Part shown: piece by piece, positions 9,657 through 18,200 of the stretch | How the letters are laid out: every line of letters starts with the position of its first letter | How positions within the stretch are numbered: the stretch's first letter is position 1 | Assembly (NCBI GenBank): GCA_021778805.1 | Contig: JAJYBV010000018.1 | Span: 1 to 47,753, forward strand | Length of the DNA: 47,753 nt | Origin: Chloroflexota bacterium | GTDB lineage: Bacteria > Chloroflexota > Ktedonobacteria > Ktedonobacterales > JACDGC01 | Reading direction: 5' to 3' | The notes under the pieces: model-generated | Told to the model about the DNA's origin: nothing | What the model saw: the letters and a program-made list of their open reading frames with translations, nothing else | The model's database searches: none | Position numbers and translations under genes: made by a program

Positions 9657-9896
9657 TTTGCTTACCCTTTCGTTGGTTCCTGCTTGAGCAAAGCAGGCTA
9701 ATGACGCCAAATGACTGATGTATTCGGCAGAATTCTGACCTTCCGAGGGCGCATCCCTGCGTCACGGAACGTCGTAAACATACTGGCGGATTTTCTGCGA
9801 TACATTTCAACGTTATACCTGATTTTGCAGGTATTTACTTTGTAAACGTCCCATTGCACAGATATTCTGTAATGAATTTCAGTAAAATTACCTAAA
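9657..9896 (-). other. Gap between MFS and B3/B4 genes, with a leader hairpin
   Basis: A 240-base gap inside the minus-strand gene run. The clearest structure is a 7-bp stem, 9679-9685 with 9691-9697 (CCTGCTT/AAGCAGG), ending 12 bases before the AAAGGG ribosome site of the B3/B4 gene. A second dyad, ACCTGCAAAATCAGGT on the minus strand, lies near 9820-9835. I saw no T-box core (AGGGUGGNACCGCG) and no convincing promoter or U-tract terminator. Confidence 0.45.
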
Positions 9897-11303
9897 TTAC
9901 TCTTTTACTTGCGTTGCTTCTACGGCAGATTCAACAACAGAAGTGGTTTCTTCTTTTGTTTCAGCCGGCTCCACTACATTAAACATGGCGTACACTCCGC
10001 TCAGTATTGCCATTATACCTGCGGTTAAGAAGATGATATCTGTTGCGCCAAATTGTGTACCTGCCACGTTTACGTGAATATGCTGAAATGGTGTGCTGAT
10101 AAGCGCGCCGACAGCCACAGTGCCAATTACATCTACAGTAGTGATAATAGCAACACGCACTGCTGTGCCACGCCCCATCATTTCTCGCGGAGTAACTCGC
10201 AAAATTAGCGGGCCGATTGCCACATTAAAAATGCCGGTAACCATGCCTAAGATTCCAATGATAAAAATTGCCGCAATGTAATTGGTAAGGCGGGAGTAGA
10301 TGATTAAAAAAATACCATCTGCATATAAGCTTAGCCAGAAAACCCTCGCTTGGGTTAATTTGTTGACAATGGCTGGGCCAAACATAGAGCCAATTAATGC
10401 GCCGCCACCTAATGCTGTTACTAAAAATCCGAAATATGCTGCAGGAATATGTAAATTAGTAAACGCAAAAGCAACATTTAAGATGGGAATTGCTGCCGTG
10501 CCCAGCGTTTCAATTGCCATTGCAATAATCATGGTGCGCAGAATGCGCGAACCAAGGACAAATTGCAGCCCTTCACGAAATTCCGGCCAAAATTGTTTTT
10601 TCTGTCTTGATGAAGCGCCTGATTGTGAGTGTTCGGGAACAGCAACCGGTGGTGTGCGTATGGGAATAAGCAGGGCAAAGGAAACTATAAATGAAATGGC
10701 GTTAATAAGCAGCGCCCAGCGCGGACCAAAGCCGATAAACAATGGACTGCCAATGGCAGGACCAACCATAGTGCCAATGCTAACAAACACCAATACACGA
10801 CTCATGGCTTTTGCAAAATGCCGTTCAGGCACTATGTCGCCAATTAACGGGAATCCTGCTTGGTTGTAGAATTGATCGACACTTATCAGCAAGAAATTGA
10901 TAACGTAGATGATACCTAACTGCCAAAATATGGGTAATTGTCCGCCGGGTAAAAATGTGGTGACAACTAATACCCCAACTAATGCAGCTTGGATAATATC
11001 GGCTGTCATCATGGTAAGGCGTTTATTCCATCGATCGACATAAACGCCTGCAATTGGTCCGATAAATAATGGCGGTAAAGTGCTTGATAATGTTAAACCG
11101 GCAATTGCCAGCAGTGCCCATGGCTGGTTTTTGGCAAGATAAAGATAAATCCATAATGTAAGGGTAATGCCAAAACTGTAGTCCCCTAGCGCAGAGATGA
11201 CATCACCAACCCATAACAGGGCAAAATTTCGATTTACCAAGAGTTTTTCTACAAGTGTTGGCCGCGAATCCGGCATTGAAGGCTCTATTGCAGTGTCACC
11301 CAT
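9897..11303 (-). CDS. MFS efflux transporter (DHA3 / macrolide-efflux-like)
   Basis: A 468-residue integral membrane protein with about 12 hydrophobic segments. The N-terminal NRNFALLWVGDVISALGDYS followed by PIAGVYVDRWNKRLTMM is the typical start of DHA3-family drug:proton antiporters (helix 1, then the loop 2-3 motif with D-R). It also has a charged central loop (SRQKKQFWPEFREGLQFV) and an acidic C-terminal tail. Start chosen at ATG 11303 (MGDTAIEP) because AAAGGA stands 11 bases upstream; the longer frame opens with TTG at 11351 and has no ribosome site. Lying in the NRPS operon 36 bases or so after the 107-aa gene, it is the obvious candidate exporter or self-resistance pump for the peptide. 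Substrate not deducible. Confidence 0.9.
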   Translation of the reverse strand: MGDTAIEPSMPDSRPTLVEKLLVNRNFALLWVGDVISALGDYSFGITLTLWIYLYLAKNQPWALLAIAGLTLSSTLPPLFIGPIAGVYVDRWNKRLTMMTADIIQAALVGVLVVTTFLPGGQLPIFWQLGIIYVINFLLISVDQFYNQAGFPLIGDIVPERHFAKAMSRVLVFVSIGTMVGPAIGSPLFIGFGPRWALLINAISFIVSFALLIPIRTPPVAVPEHSQSGASSRQKKQFWPEFREGLQFVLGSRILRTMIIAMAIETLGTAAIPILNVAFAFTNLHIPAAYFGFLVTALGGGALIGSMFGPAIVNKLTQARVFWLSLYADGIFLIIYSRLTNYIAAIFIIGILGMVTGIFNVAIGPLILRVTPREMMGRGTAVRVAIITTVDVIGTVAVGALISTPFQHIHVNVAGTQFGATDIIFLTAGIMAILSGVYAMFNVVEPAETKEETTSVVESAVEATQVKE

Positions 11304-11387
11304 GACAGCATATGTCCTTTCAATCAACCTATGGCTGGTATTGTTACTCAAAAATCTGGATAATTGCGATGCAATGATAACGCCGAG

Positions 11388-11711
11388 TTATGCTTGAACT
11401 ACGAGATAGCCTGTACCTTGGCCGGTCGCCAAATCAATATTTGCAATGCAGCGAACGGGTACATAATCTAAAGTTAGTGTCCCTTCGATATGAACAGAGC
11501 CTTGGGGCACACTAAAATCAGCGCCGCTGAGGTTTGTTGCGGTTTTATCAACCCGAATACCCAAGTCGGTTCCGCCCCGCGTATCGGTAAATTTAATAAA
11601 AACATATCCAATTTCTTCAATTCGCTGCTGTAGCGCTGAAGCGTCCGGCGAAGGGCCACCCAAAATGACAGGGTGATTTCCTTGGGAAAGATTTGTTACT
11701 AATTGATTCAT
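11388..11711 (-). CDS. Unrecognised 107-residue protein
   Basis: I do not recognise this family. The ATG at 11711 has a strong GGAGGAT site. The N-terminal part (residues 1-38) looks helical with GGPSPDASALQQRIEE; the C-terminal part alternates hydrophobic and polar residues, predicting a small beta-rich fold: DTRGGTDLGIRVD, SVHIEGTLTLDYVPVRC, then IDLATGQGTGYLVV. No signal peptide or membrane segment. It sits between the 93-aa gene (81 bases upstream) and the MFS gene at the head of the NRPS operon. It could be a pathway accessory or a regulator; a precursor peptide role looks unlikely because it lacks a leader-like acidic helix plus short core. Confidence 0.75.
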   Translation of the reverse strand: MNQLVTNLSQGNHPVILGGPSPDASALQQRIEEIGYVFIKFTDTRGGTDLGIRVDKTATNLSGADFSVPQGSVHIEGTLTLDYVPVRCIANIDLATGQGTGYLVVQA

Positions 11712-11792
11712 AACAGCCCATCCTCCATAGATGTTTTTGTTGTTCTGAATATTTGTAATCCAATTTGGATTATCTAAGGTTTAAAACTGTGT

Positions 11793-12074
11793 TCATTCGT
11801 TTGCGCTAGCCTCATTTTGCTGTGTATATGCGTACAGCAAATCTTCGGGAATGGTAAAATGCAGAGATTGCAAGCAAAATTCTCGCCATTGCGGGGTAAC
11901 CTGTGTGAATATGAGAGTATTCTGATGAATCGGGCTGGTTGTTACAGTAAAGTTATCCCAAAGGTAAACAACACTTTCATTAGAAAGCTCTGTTTCGGAA
12001 GGAATTTGTTGGGATTCCCAATCCTGAAATTTTCGTACATCCTGTATATGATACGCTTTGCAATACTTTCGCAT
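11793..12074 (-). CDS. Unrecognised 93-residue protein, first gene of the NRPS operon
   Basis: A small soluble protein of unknown family. ATG 12074 with GAGGA about 9 bases upstream. It is rich in aromatic residues: a basic start MRKYCKAYHIQDVRKF, then DWESQQ, SVVYLWDNFTVT, TPQWREFCLQSLHFTIPEDL and a polar end. No transmembrane helix or signal. Two candidate promoters lie upstream (12113-12140 and 12151-12180). The spacing and shared strand with the 107-aa protein and the MFS pump argue that it is part of the biosynthetic operon. I cannot give a function. Confidence 0.72.
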   Translation of the reverse strand: MRKYCKAYHIQDVRKFQDWESQQIPSETELSNESVVYLWDNFTVTTSPIHQNTLIFTQVTPQWREFCLQSLHFTIPEDLLYAYTQQNEASANE

Positions 12075-12112
12075 GGAGATATCCTCATTGAATTCCCATA
12101 GAAAATTAGAAC

Positions 12113-12140
12113 ATTGTAACTATATTTTAGCAGTAAACAA
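12113..12140 (-). promoter_or_regulatory. Candidate promoter, proximal, of the minus-strand NRPS operon
   Basis: On the minus strand TTGTTT (12135-12140), 16-base spacer, TACAAT (12113-12118). Transcription would begin about 30 bases before the ATG of the 93-aa gene at 12074. Sequence match only. Confidence 0.4.
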
Positions 12141-12150
12141 TGTTAAAGGG

Positions 12151-12180
12151 ATTGTAGCATACAACCAACTGACTTAGCAA
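12151..12180 (-). promoter_or_regulatory. Candidate promoter, distal, of the minus-strand NRPS operon
   Basis: On the minus strand TTGCTA (12175-12180), 18-base spacer, TACAAT (12151-12156). It is a second sigma-70-like match 38 bases upstream of the proximal one. A run of eight A residues on the minus strand lies just upstream of the -35, as in some UP-like elements. Confidence 0.45.
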
Positions 12181-12280
12181 GTGGTTTTTTTTCACAAAAT
12201 TTGCGATATGTTATTAAGATTTAATAAAGTTAGGACTTATTTCTGGTTTCACTTTGTTTTTAGGGGGAAATATGGCGCAA

Positions 12281-12327
12281 CAGACGCTGCATAATTTTGA
12301 TTGATTTTCTATATTTTGCAGCGCCTG
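12281..12327 (-). terminator. Long-loop dyad after the serine hydrolase gene
   Basis: CAGACGCTGCA (12281-12291) pairs with TGCAGCGCCTG (12317-12327) over 11 bases with one G-T pair, around a 25-base AT-rich loop. It begins 15 bases after the stop of the serine hydrolase gene. No U-run follows on the minus strand, so its termination function is uncertain. Confidence 0.35.
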
Positions 12328-12341
12328 TTTTCCAGATTAGA

Positions 12342-13496
12342 CTATGCCACACCTAACGCGATTAAACCCAATTGCGTGCTTATGCCAAATGTGTCGGTTG
12401 TTTCCATGTTGCTTAAAACGATGACGCTAATTTGTTCATCAGGGAAAAATCCATTTGACGACATAAATCCATCTATGCGCCCCCAATGATAGTTATAGCG
12501 ATGCCCGGCTTGCTCTGCAATAAACCAGCCAAAACCATAGCCAAGATCTGTGCCTAAAGCGCACCCACCTGCCGGGCAGGGAATATGTACGGTGAACATA
12601 CTGTTTAGCGCGGCGCTGGAAACAAGCTTACCGCTCATTAAAGCGCGATCCCAGATAAGCATATCGGTAACTGTGGAATACAATGCGCCGGCGGAAAAAA
12701 ATTCCGACATATCGAGAAAAACCGGTTTGTTAGTGGGGGAAAGATATCCTGTTGCGTGTTCTGGTAAAGATGGGCTATTGCTATCATAGCCTGTATTGGT
12801 CATATGCAAAGGGGTAAAAATGATTTGCTGCAAAAAATCTGCATAAGACATTCCGGAAACTTTTTCGATTATATACCCCAGCAAAATATATCCGGAATTA
12901 CTGTAACTCCAGCGAGATCCTGGAGGAAAATCGAGCGGCCGGGATTTGAAACGATCGATTAATGCTTCAACAGATACAGGCTGGCCGATAACTGAGGGAA
13001 AATCGGAGAAATCGGTATAATTGGGTATTCCTGAGCTATGTGTTAATAACTCTTCAAGTGTGATAGGTTCCCAGTCGGCAGGACAATTTGCGATATATTG
13101 GCAAAGGTGATCGGTTACATGCAGTTTGCCACGATCTTGCAGCATTAAAATTGCCATAGCCGTGAATTGTTTGGTGTTCGATCCGATGCGAAACCGAGTT
13201 TGCGGTGTGTTAGCAATATGTTGTTCGGCGTCCGCCCAGCCAAACCCTTGGCTAATTAAAATATCATTGCCTTTTGCCACCAAAACAGAGGCAGTGATAT
13301 TTCCGTTTGCGTTTAATTGGTTGAGATAAGCAGTAATTTTTTGTGACAATATCATATCAGATGTATTTGATGAGATGGGTGTATTGGTTACGGGAACTGC
13401 AGTTGCGGTGGCTTTTACCGGCGTTGAAGCGCAAGCTGAGAAAACCGGTAAAACTGCAAGCAGCAAACCCACAAGATTTTTGGAAAAATTACCCAT
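12342..13496 (-). CDS. Exported class C beta-lactamase-family serine hydrolase (lipoprotein)
   Basis: A 384-residue serine hydrolase of the beta-lactamase/penicillin-binding-like family. The N-terminus has a hydrophobic signal ending in VFSAC, a lipobox with Cys22 as lipidation site, followed by a Thr/Pro/Ala-rich linker. The catalytic motifs are SNTK (106-109), YSN (198-200) and HWG (337-339). ATG 13496 is chosen because AAAGGA lies 6 bases upstream; the longer frame starts with TTG. It is divergent from the Sfp gene, 62 bases apart, between the two arms of the NRPS locus. Members of this fold include trans-acting NRPS cyclases (SurE type) and prodrug-cleaving peptidases (ClbP type). The export signal fits the second role or plain cell-envelope/beta-lactam hydrolysis better than the first. 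Confidence 0.88.
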   Translation of the reverse strand: MGNFSKNLVGLLLAVLPVFSACASTPVKATATAVPVTNTPISSNTSDMILSQKITAYLNQLNANGNITASVLVAKGNDILISQGFGWADAEQHIANTPQTRFRIGSNTKQFTAMAILMLQDRGKLHVTDHLCQYIANCPADWEPITLEELLTHSSGIPNYTDFSDFPSVIGQPVSVEALIDRFKSRPLDFPPGSRWSYSNSGYILLGYIIEKVSGMSYADFLQQIIFTPLHMTNTGYDSNSPSLPEHATGYLSPTNKPVFLDMSEFFSAGALYSTVTDMLIWDRALMSGKLVSSAALNSMFTVHIPCPAGGCALGTDLGYGFGWFIAEQAGHRYNYHWGRIDGFMSSNGFFPDEQISVIVLSNMETTDTFGISTQLGLIALGVA

Positions 13497-13558
13497 TATC
13501 AATCCTTTCTCTTCAGCGCGAAGATAGGCAGTATTTCTAAAATAAAAGGGTTGCGACT

Positions 13559-14320
13559 ATGGAAAAGATCTGGAAAGAAGCTATACCACCAATGCGATTG
13601 AACTTTGGTGAAGCGCATGTATGGCTAACAAGTTCTGATTTCGCTCCAGTCCATATGGAATATTTAACACATGTATTGACAGAAAAAGAAAGAGAAAACG
13701 CCGGTCGCTTCCACTTTGAAATTGATCGGCGCAGGTATATTATTGCGCATTTTTTTTTACGATCACTGTTAGGCGCATATACAAACAATTTGCCTGAGCA
13801 GTTGGTTTTCAGCGCCGGACCATATGGAAAGCCATATTTACTTCAACATGCAGACAATCATACTCGCGAAAATTTTAAGTTATTTTTTAATTTATCTCAT
13901 TCACATGACATGATCATTCTTGCTTTAACCCTTGAAGGCGAAATTGGCGCAGATATCGAATATATGCGGCCGATCGGTGATATTGATTCTATTGCGCAGC
14001 AATTTTTTTCTCCCGAAGAATACACAAATCTTGTATCGTTGCCGGAAGAACAAAAAATTGCCGCTTTTTATACCTGCTGGTCTCGCAAAGAGGCGGTTAT
14101 TAAGGCCTCAGGGTTGGGTTTGGCTATGCCGCTGGATTCATTTTCGGTTTCTTTGCAGGCAAACACATCGCGCCAAACGGTTTGTGTGTTTACCGATGGC
14201 GCGCCGCAATCGCGGTGGAATGTATATTCATTGCCTCCTGTTCAGGATTATGCTGTGGCGCTAGCTTTGCGGAATAATATTTCAACAATTTCATGCTTTG
14301 TTTGGAAATCAATTTACTAA
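13559..14320 (+). CDS. 4'-phosphopantetheinyl transferase (Sfp type)
   Basis: A 253-residue enzyme that transfers the phosphopantetheine arm of CoA to carrier-protein serines, converting the PCP domains of this locus to holo form. Family motifs in order: GKPYL (90-94), NLSHS (111-115), GADIE (130-134, Mg2+ site) and WSRKEAVIKASG (174-185). Length is normal for the Sfp subgroup. The start ATG 13559 has AAAGGG 8 bases upstream. It is the first plus-strand gene of the locus, 308 bases before the MbtH-like gene, and divergent from the serine hydrolase. Confidence 0.96.
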   Translation: MEKIWKEAIPPMRLNFGEAHVWLTSSDFAPVHMEYLTHVLTEKERENAGRFHFEIDRRRYIIAHFFLRSLLGAYTNNLPEQLVFSAGPYGKPYLLQHADNHTRENFKLFFNLSHSHDMIILALTLEGEIGADIEYMRPIGDIDSIAQQFFSPEEYTNLVSLPEEQKIAAFYTCWSRKEAVIKASGLGLAMPLDSFSVSLQANTSRQTVCVFTDGAPQSRWNVYSLPPVQDYAVALALRNNISTISCFVWKSIY

Positions 14321-14351
14321 CTAATACCAAAAAGTTTTTTTTCTTGGCATA

Positions 14352-14381
14352 TTGACATGATTGGGTTTTGGTGAGTAAACT
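14352..14381 (+). promoter_or_regulatory. Candidate promoter of the MbtH-NRPS operon
   Basis: Perfect -35 TTGACA (14352-14357), 18-base spacer, -10 TAAACT (14376-14381, four of six consensus bases). It lies after the Sfp stop and would yield a leader of about 240 bases. Confidence 0.5.
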
Positions 14382-14564
14382 TGCAAATAGACGTTTGGCT
14401 GTTCATACGCTTAACAATATTTTGTTACGTGAGTTAGTACCTTTGCCATAAATTGCGGCGCAGAAATTTTAATAGGAAGAACAAAAACAGGGAAGACACT
14501 ACAACTTTAGCTCTTTAAAAAACTTGAGTTGTATGGTGTGGCGCGCCAGTGTTAAACAGAACCG

Positions 14565-14574
14565 TAAACGTTTA
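14565..14574. promoter_or_regulatory. Palindrome TAAACGTTTA, possible LacI-family operator
   Basis: A perfect 10-base palindrome with the AAACGTTT core shared by many LacI/GalR-family operators, 55 bases before the MbtH-like start. No LacI-type regulator is encoded in the window, so this is motif resemblance only. Confidence 0.25.
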
Positions 14575-14628
14575 AATTTGTTTTCAACTACTGAAGGTTG
14601 AATCTGCATAATTTTGGGAGGATAAAAC

Positions 14629-15033
14629 ATGAGCGAACTAGAAGATCTTTCTCAATACAAAGTTGTATTGAACCAAGAGGAGCAATATTCTATCTGGCCG
14701 GCAGATAAAGAAAACGCACTTGGGTGGAGCGATGAGGGTTTTCGCGGATCAAAACCTGATGTTTTAGCATACATCAAAGAACATTGGACGGATATGCGCC
14801 CCCGCAGTTTACGGATGCAAATGGATACCACCTTTCAATCGGCCATGGCTTCGGCTGACATTCAAACAAATGAGGCTGCTGTTGCTACCGTTACGAGACC
14901 GGATGTTATTGCATTGCCTGCAACAGCAGATACAGATGAAAACACTGGCGAAAAATTATCCAAACCTAATGCTGAAGTAGCAAATCAACCACAGAAACGC
15001 GGTTGGCTTTTCGGGTTATTTCGATCGCATTAA
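14629..15033 (+). CDS. MbtH-like NRPS activator with a 70-residue C-terminal extension
   Basis: Residues 8-62 form an MbtH domain, which binds A domains and supports their folding and activity. The conserved marks are NQEEQYSIW (15-23), [10 protein letters not shown] (31-40) and [11 protein letters not shown] (52-62), with the three family tryptophans at 23, 33 and 53. The usual Cys-Leu before the helix is replaced by Val-Leu. Ordinary MbtH proteins end here at about 65-75 residues. This one continues to residue 134 with a low-complexity, Ala/Thr/Asn/Glu-rich and probably disordered stretch that ends in the basic-aromatic [16 protein letters not shown] precedes the ATG by 7 bases. The NRPS follows 190 bases downstream. 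Confidence 0.95.
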   Translation: MSELEDLSQYKVVLNQEEQYSIWPADKENALGWSDEGFRGSKPDVLAYIKEHWTDMRPRSLRMQMDTTFQSAMASADIQTNEAAVATVTRPDVIALPATADTDENTGEKLSKPNAEVANQPQKRGWLFGLFRSH

Positions 15034-15223
15034 CGGCGTATTAGGCATGGTTATCACCAAATTTGTGCGTTCAAAATTTAATTCAAATTAATGCAGCAAT
15101 TGTATTGCGCTATTTTGGCGTACTCATTTTGCTGTGTTTCTCCCTATTTATTTTCTCGGCGCATTTTAATTTATTGGTTAAGGCATTATTTAACTGCTTA
15201 ACCAGGATTTCGAGGTGTTTCCT

Positions 15224-18200
15224 ATGAAAGAAGAGCATGACGCTGGGTATTTTGATTATACTAACCGGGCGTACCTGCCGGAGGCAGTAGAGGCAGCAGC
15301 GCAGAAAAACCCAAATGGGTTAGCGGTGGCTCAGGGAGGAAAGCATCTGACTTACGCCGAGTTGACGGCGCATGCAAAACGGCTGGCGCGCCGGCTGACG
15401 GAGCTGGGGGTTGGACCGGAAGTGGTAGTAGGGGTATGTTTCGAACGGTCGATTGAACTGGTTGTGGCGCTATTGGGAGTGTGGTACGCCGGAGGAGCAT
15501 ATGTGCCCATCGACCCGGAGTATCCGGTAGAGCGGCGGCAATATATGCTGCAAGATTCAGGAGCGAAAGCGCAAATAACGCGACCGGACCTGGCGGAAGC
15601 AACCGGTGTGGCAACTGTGCCGGCGCTGAGTATCGATTTGCAGGAAGAGACAGACCCGGCATATACCCTGGCAACGACAGTGGGAGAACAATTGGCGTAT
15701 GTCATATACACATCGGGGTCAACGGGCAAGCCGAAGGGAGTGCAGATAACGCAAGCGAATGTACGCAATTTGGTGAGCTGGTATGGAGATCGGTTTGCGA
15801 TCACGGAGGAAGCTCGGTGTTCGCAGTTTGTGGGGCCGAGCTTTGACGCAACGATCATGGAGATATGGCCATGTTTGGCAAACGGAGCGAGCTTGCATAT
15901 TGTGGATGAAGACGCACGGCTGAGCGCCGAGAAGCTGCGTGATTGGCTGATAGCGCACGAGATCACACACAGCATGATCCCGACGGTGCAGGCGGAGCAG
16001 GTGATCCGGCTGGAGCAGTGGGAAGGGAGCCGGTTGCGGTATTTGTTAACAGGAGGGCAGGCGCTGCATGTATACCCGCGGGAAGGATTTCCGGCGCGGG
16101 TGGTCAACAACTATGGGCCGACTGAAACAACGGTGCTGGTAACATCCGGGGAAATACAGCACAGAGGAGCAGGAGCAGAGCCGGATATTGGGGAAGGGAT
16201 AGCGAACACCCGGCTGTATATCTTAGATGAACAGAGCAATATGGTACCGGAAGGAGCGGTGGGAGAGCTGTATGTAGGAGGAGCGCAAGTTGGACGGGGA
16301 TATTTGGGAAGAGAGGAATTGACGCGGGACAGGTTTGTGGCAGATAGATACAGTGAAGCTGCGGGAGCGCGGATGTATCGGACGGGGGATCTGTGCCGGA
16401 AGCGCGGGGATGGGAAGCTGGAATATGTGGGGCGAGCGGATGGCCAAGTGAAGCTGCGCGGTTATCGGATCGAGCCGGGAGAGATAGAGGCGGCGCTGCG
16501 GGAGCAGCAGGGAGTAAGCCAAGCATTAGTGCAGGTATGGAAGGATAGTGCGGGGGAAGAGCGGCTCGTGGCGTATTTGGCGCCGGAAAGCGGAGGGATA
16601 GAAGTAAAAGAATTGCGGGAGAAACTGCGGAAGCAATTGCCGGAATATATGGTACCGGCGGCGTATGTAGTGTTGGAGCGATTTCCGTTGACACCCAATG
16701 GGAAGATAGATACTCAAGCGCTGCCGGAGCCGGTGATAGAGCAGTGGGAAGTGGAAGGGTATGTAGCGGCGCGGACGCCGGAAGAAGCGCAATTGGCGGA
16801 GATATGGGAAGAAGCGTTGCATATAAAGCGAGTGGGGATAACGGATAATTTTTTTGCGCTAGGCGGGCATTCGCTGTTGGCGGCGCGGGTGCTGGCGCGC
16901 ATGCAAACCGTTTTTGGCGTTGCTATTCCGTTGAAAACGCTATTTACAACACCAACTATTGTTGAATTAGTTCCACTGCTGTTAAGCGAATCTGCCCATA
17001 AAACTGGCAAAGCTATTGAGAAGATTTCAGAGCCTGATACTCCGTTACTGCTTTCATATGCGCAAGAGCGGATGTGGTTTTTTGAGCAATTGCAGCCAAA
17101 TAATCCATTGTATACCATTGTTTTGGCGGTTCGTTTGCCCCGTACACTCAATATGACCATTTTACAGCGCAGCGTCGATCGCTTAATACTGCGACATGAA
17201 AGTTTGCGCACGACTTTTGTTAATACCCCAACCGGTCCTGTGCAAATTATCGCTGAACAATGCCCTGTCCTGATAAATGTGATTCAACTTCAATCTGTGG
17301 CGGAAACAGAACGTGAGCAAGTTATACAGCAATACGCCGAACAGGCCGCGCACTGCTCAATGAATTTGGAGCGCGGACCATTATTTTATATAACCGCTAT
17401 TGCCGCACAAAATGAAACGGTTTTGCTGATAACACAACATCATATTATTTCAGATGGATGGTCTGTTGAGGTGATGCTTCAGGATTTGCTGATGATCTAT
17501 GAAGCGTATATCTCTTCCAGTGATCCGATACTTCCGGAACTTCTTATTCAATACGCTGATTTTGCTGTGTGGCAACGCGGGCAATTTCAAGAAGCAGTGG
17601 CTGCGCAGCAAACCGCTTTTTGGCTTGAACAGCTTTCCGGTCTGCCGCAATTACTGCAGATTCCTGCTGATTTTTCCCGCCCGGCTGCACAAACTTTTCG
17701 CGGCAAACGGCACACGTTTATCATCGAGCAAACGGTGACGCAAAAACTTACTGCGCTGAGCCGCAACGAAGGTGTTACGCTTTTTATGACGCTGCTGAGC
17801 GCGTTTGAAATTTTATTGCAACGCTATACCCGCCAAGAAGAATTTATTGTCGGTACGGTTGTTGCCGGCCGGCAGCGACCTGAATTAGAAAGACTTATCG
17901 GTTTTTTTGTCAATACTCTTCCTTTACCGGCAAAACTTTCCGGTAATCCAAGTTTTACAGCCCTGCTGGAACGCACGAAACATATCGTGCTCGAAGCTTT
18001 TGCCAATCAGGATATTCCATTTGAACATATTGTTGAAGCAATGCAGCCGAAGCGAGATTTAAGTCATCATCCGTTGATTCAGGTGATGTTTGTTTTGCAA
18101 AATACTCGTTTGGGAACGCTGGAAGATGATCAAACGATGCAAGTTATCGAAGTTGAATCAGGATCCACACAGTTTGATTTTACCTTGGAAATAACCGAAA

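Larger units (their letters stand above)
14321..14628 (+). promoter_or_regulatory. 308-base leader before the MbtH-NRPS genes
   Basis: No gene seen. It contains a promoter-like pair at 14352-14381, a 9-bp imperfect hairpin (14501-14509 with 14522-14530, AT-rich loop), a perfect 10-base palindrome at 14565-14574, an inverted repeat TTCAAC/GTTGAA around 14583-14602 and the strong GGGAGG ribosome site (14616-14621) of the MbtH-like gene. A leader of about 240 bases with several dyads suggests regulated expression. Confidence 0.5.

Noticed and set aside
9657..9896. T-box riboswitch before the B3/B4 gene
   Set aside because: The tRNA-related gene and leader hairpins suggested it, but there is no T-box core and no terminator/antiterminator pair.
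11388..11711. 107-aa protein as a RiPP scaffold for the LanB-type enzyme
   Set aside because: It is beta-rich, lacks a leader/core split, and is in the other operon; nothing in the sequence supports a scaffold role.
12342..13496. Serine hydrolase as the SurE-type NRPS cyclase
   Set aside because: It has a signal peptide with lipobox and should be outside the cytoplasm. SurE-type enzymes work on cytoplasmic carriers and usually need a D-residue, and no epimerase domain is seen. Kept only as a weak alternative.
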